Below, one piece after another: positions 5,045 to 12,291 of a stretch of 20,051 nucleotides of DNA. Each line of letters starts with the position of its first letter. The first letter of the stretch is position 1. This stretch comes from a virus. The position numbers were made by a program, and so were the translations under genes. The notes beneath the pieces are model-generated. The model saw nothing but the letters and a program-made list of their open reading frames with translations, ran no database searches and was not told where the DNA came from. The stretch covers positions 1 to 20,051 of IMG/VR virus record IMGVR_UViG_3300020182_000235. One strand, given 5' to 3'.

Positions 5045-7291
5045 ATGTCAAATAAAGATAAGGTTAGTGACGAACAGGTACTGACTGAACTCGGACAGTT
5101 GAGAGCGCAATCTAACGGTTCCTTTCTACAATCCGCTGACCTCCAAAGAGAGCGTCAGAAAGCCACGTATGAATATGCTGGCATGGCTCAAGGTCACCTG
5201 ACACCTCAGGGTGTATCCACAATCGTTGACTCTTCTACTACAGAGGTCGTTGACGGTTACGCTTCGATCTTGTCTGAACTTCTGTTTGACAATAATAAGA
5301 TCGCTAAATTTAAACCTCTTACATCAGAACCAGAAGAAGTACGGCGAACTAAGGTAGCAGAAGACCTTACAAACCACGAAATCTTTACAATGTCCAACGG
5401 TTGGGAAAAGCTCAATACTTGGGTAAAAGCCTCGCTTATGTGGAAGAATGCCGCGATCCGTTGGGATTGGGTTGAAGATTACACATATGAGTATGAAGAG
5501 TACGACTCAATTGACGCAATCAAACTTGATGAGATTCTTAACGATGAGAACGCAGAAGTAGTAGGCGATCTTGAGTACGAAGAGAATACTGATCTAGCTG
5601 ATATTGAAAATCCTGAAGTCACAATGACTTTTGTAAACGTCAAGATTCGTAGGAAAGAAAATAACGCTGGAGTTCGTATCACGAATATTCCGCATGAGAA
5701 TTTCACTATTGATAGAAACGCTACATCTCTCAATGATTTCTCTTATATCGGTATCACAGAAGAAGGTCTTACAAAATCTGATCTACGTATGCGTTATCCT
5801 AAATTCTTCAAGAAGAAATTTGATGATTGGGATTCGCTAGGAGATGAGAAAGAAGCGTATAACCTAGATGGTGAAGTTCGTAAGAATGTAACCGGACAGA
5901 ATGATACTTCCCTATTTGAGGTCCAATCTACCTTGGACGCAAACCAGACTTATACTACAGTAGAATGCTGGATGCGTATTGACCGAGATGGTGATGGTAT
6001 CTCAGAGCTTAAGAGATTTGTTATCTCTGGTTCGCTAATTATTGAAGAAGAGTATGTCGAGCAAGTAAACATCGCTGTACTCTGCCCAATTGAAATCCCT
6101 TATGAGTTCTACGGCCTTTCCATGGCTGATATCACTCGTCCCTCAACTCTAACCTCTACTGCAATCCTACGTGGTTTCGTAGAGAACACTTACCTCACAA
6201 ACTACTCACCTCGTCTGGCTGACCCTAACGTAGTTGATTTCTCTGCTCTTCAGAATATGAAGCCAAAGCAGATTATCCCAACTGTAGGTAATCCTCAAGG
6301 TGCTGTAGCAATGCTGCCACCAGAGAACCTTGCTCCCGGCACTGTACCTCTGTTGCAACAAATGCAGACAATCAAAGAACAAGCAAACGGTCTTTCTAAA
6401 GCCTCACAAGGTTTGAATGACACGCTATATGTTTCCGGTAACTCAGAAGCGAAGCTAGGCCAAGTCCAGAGTGCTGCTCAGAAGAGAATCCAACATATTG
6501 CTCGTAGATACGTACAGACAGGTCTTGAGAGACTTGTAAGTGGTGTCTATAAGACAATCCGTAAGAACGCTTCCAAATCGATGAATTATATTGATAGAGA
6601 TGGCTTCTACAAATTAGTTGAGGTTGTCGACCTTCCTAAAAGAATTCACTTTGGAGTATCCGCTAATATCGGAGAGAACTCCAATGAGAACTTGGAACGG
6701 AAGTATGCTGGTGTTGCTGCTATCCTTGCTCAGCTTAATGAAAGTGGGAGAGGAGTTGTTATCCGTGAACAAGCGGATGCTCGTCTTGCGTCAATGGCTA
6801 TCCAAGCTATGGATCTTGATCCTATGGATTACATTGAAGACTACAACTCACCAGAGTTTGCTCAACGTGCAGAAGATACTCGTAAACAGACAGATGCTAT
6901 TGCTAAGAAAGAGATGGATATCAAAGAGCTTATTGCTAAGTACGATATCATCGCTAAAGAGGCTAACGCTCGTTACCTCTCTACTCAAGCAGATAACTCT
7001 ATGCAAGATAACGCCAAGCAATTGGTTGTCGCTATGGATAAGCATTATCAAGAGTGGGCTAAGCTCATGCTTGAAGCTGATAAGAGTAAAACACCAAGAC
7101 CTCAGATGCCAGACTTCTCTCAGATGTCTGCTGTCGCATATGAGCTAATCAAAGAGTATGGACCAGCTAACAATGCTGCCATCAACTCACGACTAGCTGA
7201 CATGGCAGGTCAGGTACAATCTGTATCAGAAGGACAAGGAATGTCAGACGTAGCTATGGGTCAAGCCGAAGAAGCTATGAAGCCATTCTAA
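5045..7291 (+). CDS. Portal protein
   Basis: The 748-residue length, its place between terminase and scaffold/capsid, and the sequence all fit a podovirus-type portal, the dodecameric ring through which DNA is packaged and ejected. Informative segments include PYEFYGLSMADI (about residue 355), followed by a Ser/Thr-rich helix typical of the portal wing and clip. Next comes KEQANGLSKASQGLND, then a helical, charged C terminus (about 600-700). An acidic insert at about 150-195 is rich in Glu and Asp. The start follows AAAGGA by eight bases. The gene is terminated by a short gap before a GTG-started gene. Confidence 0.85.
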   Translation: MSNKDKVSDEQVLTELGQLRAQSNGSFLQSADLQRERQKATYEYAGMAQGHLTPQGVSTIVDSSTTEVVDGYASILSELLFDNNKIAKFKPLTSEPEEVRRTKVAEDLTNHEIFTMSNGWEKLNTWVKASLMWKNAAIRWDWVEDYTYEYEEYDSIDAIKLDEILNDENAEVVGDLEYEENTDLADIENPEVTMTFVNVKIRRKENNAGVRITNIPHENFTIDRNATSLNDFSYIGITEEGLTKSDLRMRYPKFFKKKFDDWDSLGDEKEAYNLDGEVRKNVTGQNDTSLFEVQSTLDANQTYTTVECWMRIDRDGDGISELKRFVISGSLIIEEEYVEQVNIAVLCPIEIPYEFYGLSMADITRPSTLTSTAILRGFVENTYLTNYSPRLADPNVVDFSALQNMKPKQIIPTVGNPQGAVAMLPPENLAPGTVPLLQQMQTIKEQANGLSKASQGLNDTLYVSGNSEAKLGQVQSAAQKRIQHIARRYVQTGLERLVSGVYKTIRKNASKSMNYIDRDGFYKLVEVVDLPKRIHFGVSANIGENSNENLERKYAGVAAILAQLNESGRGVVIREQADARLASMAIQAMDLDPMDYIEDYNSPEFAQRAEDTRKQTDAIAKKEMDIKELIAKYDIIAKEANARYLSTQADNSMQDNAKQLVVAMDKHYQEWAKLMLEADKSKTPRPQMPDFSQMSAVAYELIKEYGPANNAAINSRLADMAGQVQSVSEGQGMSDVAMGQAEEAMKPF

Positions 7292-7305
7292 TAAAGGATA
7301 AAATT

Positions 7306-7650
7306 GTGGACATCAAAGAATATCTAAAAGAACACTTCTTCATTCCCCTCTTTACTAATGGGAAACCTAACAAATCGAAGAAGCATTACCATAACGTATT
7401 CTCGTACAAAGGAGAGTTCGCTTCAAAAGAGCGGGCTGACTTCTTTGATGGGGCTTACGGAGAGATTCTGTTTGACTTATTCATTCAGTGGGTACAAAGC
7501 CCAATTGAGGAAAAGGAACTCAGAGAACACATGTATAGACAAGCTCTAGCCCTCGGATCAGTTAAAGAGAAAATGATTAACTACGAGACTTATGGCAAGA
7601 ATGCTAAATTTCTAGGATTAGAAGAGGAAGAAATAAATGATGAAGAATGA
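7306..7650 (+). CDS. Unknown 114-aa protein, GTG start
   Basis: The GTG at 7306 is preceded by AAAGGA (7294-7298), seven bases away, and no better ATG exists. The product begins MDIKEYLKEHFFIPLF, has aromatic residues throughout and ends in an acidic EEEEINDEE tail. No membrane segment is evident despite a hydrophobic patch (FDLFIQWV, about residues 57-64). It overlaps the next gene by 14 bases. Small proteins between portal and scaffold are often virion or assembly factors, but none is recognised here. Confidence 0.65.
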   Translation: MDIKEYLKEHFFIPLFTNGKPNKSKKHYHNVFSYKGEFASKERADFFDGAYGEILFDLFIQWVQSPIEEKELREHMYRQALALGSVKEKMINYETYGKNAKFLGLEEEEINDEE

Positions 7651-7876
7651 TAGAGTAATTAAAGCAATTACCAATATGGAAGCCGTAAAGGTCCGTATGG
7701 TTGAGAAGCTGGCGTCAAGCACTACTGGCGCTCAAGCTCACATTGGTATTCTTACTAATGTGGAAAGTGATCTGGCTATCCTGAAAGGGATTGTTGAAGT
7801 TGAAGTGGAAAAGCCCACAGCTCCAGTTAAGGTAGAAGTACCAGAAGTCAAATCTACAAAGAACACAAAAGGATAA
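7637..7876 (+). CDS. Unknown 79-aa protein
   Basis: It begins at the double ATG 7637/7640 within the last codons of the previous gene, with GAGG upstream inside the acidic tail codons. The N-terminal half is probably helical (MKNDRVIKAITNMEAVKVRMVEKL). The C-terminal third is a Val/Glu/Lys/Pro-rich low-complexity tail (residues 52-79). It ends seven bases before the scaffold gene. Function is not recognised. Confidence 0.6.
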   Translation: MMKNDRVIKAITNMEAVKVRMVEKLASSTTGAQAHIGILTNVESDLAILKGIVEVEVEKPTAPVKVEVPEVKSTKNTKG

Positions 7877-7882
7877 TAACCA

Positions 7883-8989
7883 ATGACTATTAATAATGGC
7901 CAAACTGCGTCTGTACCCTCGGATCAATCAGCAGCTGGTGATACAGAAGAATCTCTGTTCGCTGACGTATTCGCAAACTCCTCTTTACTGAGTGGTGAGC
8001 AACCTCTACCGAATAACGGAGATTCCGAAGATCTGGAAGACGAATCAGATGACGACCTTGACGATGATTCTAATTCTACAGTTGACGAAGATGATGATGA
8101 AGAAGATGGCGCTGTACCAAAAGCTGATGAGGATGACGATGAGGATGATACCTCTACCGAAGAAGACTCAGATGATGATGATACAGATGATGGAGAAGTT
8201 GATTGGGAATTTAAAGTTCCTGTAAAGATCGACGGTGAAGAGAGTAATGTTACTCTTGAAGAACTCCGGAAGGGTTACCAAACTCAACAACATTTGTCTA
8301 AACAAGGTCGAGAGCTAGGTGAACAAAAGACCGCTTTCGAGAAAGAGAAATCAGAAGGTCTGGAGAAAGTAATTTCTACCGCTGAACTTTTGAATGCTCA
8401 AGTAATGAAGCAAGAAACCGAACTAGCGACTAAATATAATGAGCTAAAGGAAACTATTGCTCAGAAGAAAAAAGAAGGCGATAAATACTCTGCCAATGAG
8501 CTAAAGGATGACCTTGAGGAACTCCAATCGCAATACTGGGTAGCACGTAAAGATCGTGAAGCACTTGAGAAGAATGTGTCATCTGCTCGTGCAGCTCAAG
8601 AAGAAGAGCGTATGAAAGCTGATGTTGAACGTTTTGGAAAAGAGATCGAATCTCTGATCCCTGATTTTGATAATGATAGGGCAACAGCTATCCGAGACTT
8701 TGCAGTACAGGAAGGAGTTCCCGCAGAACTCATCAACGTATTGGCAAGCGCTGGGGCAGTAAAGTTCATCGATGACTATCGTATTCTAAAAGAGAGTCTC
8801 AACAAAGGTGCAGCTCGTAAGAAGAGCATCCCGACTCGTAAAATCGCACCAACAAAGAAAAGTACCACTGCTAAGTCCAAAACCGCTGCTAAAGAAAGCG
8901 CCCTCTCCCATAAGCTCGCCAAAGGTGAAGCCACAGAGGACGAAGGTTTTGATTTCCTGAAAGGAATGGCTCGGAAGTATGGTATGTAA
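7883..8989 (+). CDS. Capsid scaffolding protein
   Basis: The 368-residue protein sits directly before the major capsid gene and has the composition of scaffolds, which template procapsid assembly and then leave or are cleaved. Residues 48-105 are almost entirely Asp/Glu/Ser. Residues 140-250 are charged and helical with coiled-coil character. Residues 309-335 form a basic Lys/Arg/Thr-rich segment that could contact the capsid protein. No protease motif is visible. Composition and position, more than specific motifs, support the call. AAGGAT precedes the start. Confidence 0.8.
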   Translation: MTINNGQTASVPSDQSAAGDTEESLFADVFANSSLLSGEQPLPNNGDSEDLEDESDDDLDDDSNSTVDEDDDEEDGAVPKADEDDDEDDTSTEEDSDDDDTDDGEVDWEFKVPVKIDGEESNVTLEELRKGYQTQQHLSKQGRELGEQKTAFEKEKSEGLEKVISTAELLNAQVMKQETELATKYNELKETIAQKKKEGDKYSANELKDDLEELQSQYWVARKDREALEKNVSSARAAQEEERMKADVERFGKEIESLIPDFDNDRATAIRDFAVQEGVPAELINVLASAGAVKFIDDYRILKESLNKGAARKKSIPTRKIAPTKKSTTAKSKTAAKESALSHKLAKGEATEDEGFDFLKGMARKYGM

Positions 8990-8999
8990 TGTTTAAACA
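8990..8999. repeat. TGTTTAAACA palindrome before the capsid gene
   Basis: A perfect 10-bp palindrome directly after the scaffold stop, 25 bases before the capsid start. It may be an operator or mere chance; no promoter is evident beside it. Confidence 0.3.
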
Positions 9000-9024
9000 A
9001 ATGTCAAGATAGAGGTATACACCC

Positions 9025-10098
9025 ATGGCAACAGGTAACTATGTAACTGGCGGTCCTAAGGCTGCTCTCGGTAATTCGTCTGGCGCTTCCGAGCGTGAAG
9101 ATCTGGCGAACTACATCTCCATGATCACTCGTGATGATACTCCTTTTGTATCTTCGATTGGTAAAAATAAGGCGAAAGCTATTCTCCACGAATGGCAGAC
9201 TGATGAGCTTCGTGCTCCCGGCGTGAACGCCCAAGCAGAAGGCGTAGACTACGCTGACCTGACTCAAACTCAGAACTTCCGTACTCGTCTGGGTAACTAC
9301 ACTCAGATCTTTGCAGAAGCTATCTCGGTTTCTAACACTAAACGCAAAGTCGACCAAGCTGGTGTTGCGGATGAATTCGCTTACCAGTTGAAGAAAGTCG
9401 GTACAGAAATGCGGCGTGACCTTGAGTTTACTCTCGTTCAAAGCTGGCAGGAAAAGAACGGTTCTGGTACTCGTACCATGGGCGGTGTACATTCCTATGC
9501 AACTGATGCTCTGGTTTATGACGCAACATTTGGTGGATTCGCCAATGATGGTGGTAACTTCAATGGTGTCTTCGACGGCAGTGGTACTTTCGCTGGCGTA
9601 AACCCCGGCAACACTGGTGTCGCTGATGTTGAAGTAGATATCGATCTGACTCACATCGATGAAGTCCAACAGCGTGTATACGAAGAAGGTGGTAAGTCCA
9701 CTCGCGTTATGGTTTCTCCAAAGAACCGCCGGAAGATTTCTGAACAAGCTCAACTTGCTGGTTCGAACGTCCGTCGTGAAATTGGTGCAAGCGGTAAGCT
9801 TCGTCAATCGGTTGACATCTACGAATCTGACTTCGGTGAAGTTATGATTGTACCTAACTACGTAATGGGTACTGGTGGTGTTGCTGGTGCTGGTCCTCTC
9901 TTTGCGACCACTAACCCAGATGACTTCACTGCTATCTGTTATGACCCAATGTGGTTCAACGTAACTACTCTGCGTCCTATGCATGAAACTGATGTTGGCC
10001 CTAAGGGTGACTCGACAATCGGTATGCTGGTCGAAGAGTGTACATTCGAAGCTAAGAACCCAAAAGGTTTCGGCTTGATTGTAAACATCGGTCTGTAA
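9025..10098 (+). CDS. Major capsid protein (SU10/DUF5309-type, HK97 fold)
   Basis: The 357-residue product matches the SU10-like major capsid family. The diagnostic N-terminal block runs REDLANYISMITRDDTPF then VSSIGKNKAKAILHEWQTD (about residues 24-60), followed by a conserved-looking GVNAQAEGVDY. The C-terminal half contains KNRRKISEQA and an aromatic DPMWFNVTTLRPM segment, consistent with the HK97 fold. No propeptide cleavage site is obvious. A purine-rich AGAGG lies upstream. Codon use is more GC-rich and more regular than in the neighbouring genes, as is usual for a highly expressed gene. A strong terminator follows at once. Confidence 0.9.
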   Translation: MATGNYVTGGPKAALGNSSGASEREDLANYISMITRDDTPFVSSIGKNKAKAILHEWQTDELRAPGVNAQAEGVDYADLTQTQNFRTRLGNYTQIFAEAISVSNTKRKVDQAGVADEFAYQLKKVGTEMRRDLEFTLVQSWQEKNGSGTRTMGGVHSYATDALVYDATFGGFANDGGNFNGVFDGSGTFAGVNPGNTGVADVEVDIDLTHIDEVQQRVYEEGGKSTRVMVSPKNRRKISEQAQLAGSNVRREIGASGKLRQSVDIYESDFGEVMIVPNYVMGTGGVAGAGPLFATTNPDDFTAICYDPMWFNVTTLRPMHETDVGPKGDSTIGMLVEECTFEAKNPKGFGLIVNIGL

Positions 10099-10105
10099 GA
10101 TACTT

Positions 10106-10144
10106 AATGGGAGTTCAATGTAATGTTGGACTCCCATTTCTTCT
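10106..10144 (+). terminator. Intrinsic terminator after the major capsid gene
   Basis: AATGGGAGTTCAA (10106-10118) and TTGGACTCCCATT (10126-10138) form a 13-bp stem with one G-U pair and a 7-base loop, followed by TCTTCT. It starts 8 bases after the capsid stop. It probably sets the capsid operon apart from the following genes, or makes their expression lower by partial read-through. Confidence 0.85.
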
Positions 10145-10159
10145 AATGAGGTAATAGAA

Positions 10160-10474
10160 ATGACACTAACTTATGAAAAGAAACATCCAAGAAAGTTTGT
10201 TATTGTAGTGCATGTAAGCGGTAGAGCAGAGAAGGATGACGATGTAATACCACTATTATCTATCCATAATCATCCACAGCATGCCCACGTAATCAATTTG
10301 AATAACAAGGATTTAGTTATTGAGTCTTCGCCTACGCTTGAAGGACCATGGGTAGAAACAGATAAGGTAAGAAAAAACAATAGTGATGATATAGTAATTC
10401 ATAATCTATATACAAGAGTTAAATCAAAAATTAATGACACCTTTAACTTTTGGGTAACTATATTCAAAACTTAA
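10160..10474 (+). CDS. Unknown 104-aa protein, first of an AT-rich cassette
   Basis: GAGGT about 10 bases upstream supports the ATG at 10160. The product begins MTLTYEKKHPRKFVIVVHVSG and is probably rich in beta strands, with no signal peptide or clear membrane helix. A segment ESSPTLEGPWVETDKV (about 55-70) followed by a C-terminal hydrophobic strand FNFWVTIF suggests a small beta domain. It lies directly behind the capsid terminator, where capsid decoration proteins are often found, but no family is recognised. The base composition is visibly more AT-rich than the capsid gene, suggesting later acquisition. Confidence 0.6.
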   Translation: MTLTYEKKHPRKFVIVVHVSGRAEKDDDVIPLLSIHNHPQHAHVINLNNKDLVIESSPTLEGPWVETDKVRKNNSDDIVIHNLYTRVKSKINDTFNFWVTIFKT

Positions 10475-10494
10475 AGCTCCGGAGGGACGACGAA

Positions 10495-10707
10495 GTGACG
10501 GACGAAGTCAATAAGCTAAAAGATACAATACACCAGCATGATCTTAGGATCAATTCAATTGAAATTAAACATGAAGGCATCACATTTAACGTAACAGATC
10601 TACAAGCCGATAGAAAGCGAATTTTATGGATCGTAATTACAATCATCTTATCCGGACTTGTATATGCTGGCCTTTCAGGGTTACAGGATATTTTGTATGT
10701 ACAATAA
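10495..10707 (+). CDS. XhlA-like small membrane protein (holin-type candidate, 70 aa)
   Basis: The GTG at 10495 is chosen because GGAGG (10481-10485) lies nine bases upstream; a TTG-started extension to 10450 overlaps the preceding gene and has no ribosome site. The N-terminal 40 residues are helical and charged with heptad-like spacing (EVNKLKDTIHQHDLRINSIE). A single membrane helix follows at about residues 47-65 (ILWIVITIILSGLVYAGLSG). This layout of coiled coil then C-terminal membrane helix resembles the XhlA/haemolysin-type phage proteins linked to lysis. Its place behind the capsid gene also allows another membrane role. Confidence 0.55.
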   Translation: MTDEVNKLKDTIHQHDLRINSIEIKHEGITFNVTDLQADRKRILWIVITIILSGLVYAGLSGLQDILYVQ

Positions 10708-11146
10708 GATTCTAAAAGAACTAACTTGGATTATTATATTTATATTATCACAACTCGCACTATTTCTCTATAATTTTAGAGAATTCGAGACACAATTCTT
10801 ACCTGTAGTAGGTGATATAAGTGTAAGAAGTGAGTTGAAGGATAAGGAAACAAAGTCAATTATGGTTTATGTATCCTTTGATAAATTAAGAGACTGTGAG
10901 TTTATAGGTCTAAGAATGACTGATCCTTATGGTTCAAGAGTAAAATTTAAATTTCTAGACGAAGATACATTGAATGATGATTCATACCTATCCAGACCAG
11001 AGGGCTTTAATATAGCTGGTCCATGGTGGATAGAATACTACAACTTTGAGGACTTACAGATTGAGGCAATCCATAAATGTGATTGGTTCGGTTTCACAGT
11101 ATCTCTTATGCAAACAAAGAAGGACACTAACTATGAAGATCGATGA
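10697..11146 (+). CDS. Membrane-anchored protein with an external domain (149 aa)
   Basis: The ATG at 10697 overlaps the previous gene by 11 bases and has AGGA about eight bases upstream; a longer frame from 10658 lacks support. A membrane helix lies at residues 9-26 (LTWIIIFILSQLALFLYN) with lysines before it, which suggests an N-in, C-out signal anchor. The remaining 120 residues look like a beta-rich soluble domain with two cysteines (in LRDC and HKCDW) that could form a disulfide outside the cytoplasm. The gene is AT-rich like its two upstream neighbours. Superinfection exclusion or a lysis accessory role is possible, but no family is recognised. Confidence 0.55.
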   Translation: MYNKILKELTWIIIFILSQLALFLYNFREFETQFLPVVGDISVRSELKDKETKSIMVYVSFDKLRDCEFIGLRMTDPYGSRVKFKFLDEDTLNDDSYLSRPEGFNIAGPWWIEYYNFEDLQIEAIHKCDWFGFTVSLMQTKKDTNYEDR

Positions 11147-11438
11147 AGTAAAACACCACAACATGACATTCAAAGCTGATGACTCAGGTTACCAGATTGG
11201 CCAAGATGTCTCAGAAATTCTGGCTCAAGCAGAACAAGAACGAAAGTTTGCTGCAGAAGTCTCTAATCCTAATAAGCGCTATCGTAAGTTTGGGACTATT
11301 CCAGATGTAATCTGTGTTGAAATTAAAAATAGGTACAACGTGGATATCCATGCACCTGAATCAAGTGAAGACCCAAACATCATGAAGAAGTTTAAAGATA
11401 TTATCAAACGTGAATATCCTTATCTTCTTTCTAATTAA
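11133..11438 (+). CDS. Small structural-region protein of unknown function (101 aa)
   Basis: The ATG at 11133 follows AAGGA and overlaps the previous gene by 14 bases. The product begins MKIDEVKHHNMTFKADDSGYQ, is soluble and charged, and has the segments IPDVICVEIKNRYNVDIHAPE (split, about 53-73) and MKKFKDIIKREYPYLL near the C terminus. From memory, proteins of this size and ending recur between capsid and adaptor genes of other podovirus-like phages, suggesting a minor structural or assembly role. That is recollection, not a search result. Confidence 0.6.
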   Translation: MKIDEVKHHNMTFKADDSGYQIGQDVSEILAQAEQERKFAAEVSNPNKRYRKFGTIPDVICVEIKNRYNVDIHAPESSEDPNIMKKFKDIIKREYPYLLSN

Positions 11439-11452
11439 AAGAGAGAACCATT

Positions 11453-12280
11453 ATGGTAGACTACACACGATTTGTGGATATGATCCACTCCTACACTAAC
11501 AGAGATCAGACAGTTCTGCCTAATGACCTTATTAAAAGCTTCACTGACATGGCAACTGACGATGTTTATAGATCTCTCAGAATCCCACCTCTGGAAGCAA
11601 CCTTTACTTATGATCCGTTGACAGAAGATGGAAACTTGGTTGGTATTCCCGGCGATGCGATTGAGTTTATTCAGCTTCGTAAGCTTGACGCCAATACATT
11701 GAAAGTAAAGGATGTGTATAATGCACGTTCAGATATTAGATCTTTCTATATCGACAATATGTCTAAGTATGATGGTAATTATTATACAAGAGAAGTTAAT
11801 GACTTAGTCGTATATCCAGACTTGAAAACTGGAGATGTTATGCAACTCCACTACTACAAACGATTGCCATCTGTGTATGCTCGTTACTCCCTGACAGCAA
11901 CTAATGTTGCAACAGGACTGATGTACACAGGACCATCACAAGCTGATGTTCAAGATCAAGTTGAAGTAGCTGAGCCGGGAGCTTTCATCGCTGACCCAGA
12001 CCTACTCAGCTCTATCAAAGAGTACGCTGGTGACGCTGATATCCCAGCTGGATGGTACGTTGGTACTCTGGCAGGTAACTGGCTACGAGATGAGAACTTG
12101 AAAATGCTATTGTATGGCACTCAAGCAGAAGCTTATATCTACCTCAAAGACGCTGAAAAAGCTCAGCAGTTCTTCGCTCTGAGGGATCAAGAAATAGAAG
12201 ATTTGAATACAGAAGCTAGACTCCGTTCCGTTAGAGGTGGGGTAGCACAAACCCACTATTCTGGTGGATCATTACTTTAA
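11453..12280 (+). CDS. Head-tail adaptor (tail tubular protein A-like)
   Basis: The 275-residue protein lies between the capsid region and the tail genes. It begins with helices (VDYTRFVDMIHSYTNRD), then a strand-rich core with IPPLEATFTYDP and VGIPGDAIEFIQLRKL (about residues 45-78). These resemble the gp11/gp4-like adaptors that join portal to tail nozzle in short-tailed phages. A helical C-terminal half includes a segment rich in Ala and Glu (AEAYIYLKDAEKAQQFF), similar in style to such adaptors. No enzymatic motif is present. The sequence resemblance is at family-style level, so the role is likely but not certain. Confidence 0.6.
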   Translation: MVDYTRFVDMIHSYTNRDQTVLPNDLIKSFTDMATDDVYRSLRIPPLEATFTYDPLTEDGNLVGIPGDAIEFIQLRKLDANTLKVKDVYNARSDIRSFYIDNMSKYDGNYYTREVNDLVVYPDLKTGDVMQLHYYKRLPSVYARYSLTATNVATGLMYTGPSQADVQDQVEVAEPGAFIADPDLLSSIKEYAGDADIPAGWYVGTLAGNWLRDENLKMLLYGTQAEAYIYLKDAEKAQQFFALRDQEIEDLNTEARLRSVRGGVAQTHYSGGSLL

Positions 12281-12291
12281 GGAGATAGCAT

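Noticed and set aside
6618-7148. Open frame of 176 codons within the portal gene in another frame
   Set aside because: Leu/Ser/Arg-rich shadow without ribosome site; the portal frame is intact across it.
9004-10137. Long open frame on the minus strand, longer than the capsid gene itself
   Set aside because: It is the antisense shadow of the highly biased major capsid codons. Its translation has no recognisable pattern, and the + strand product is a clear capsid protein.
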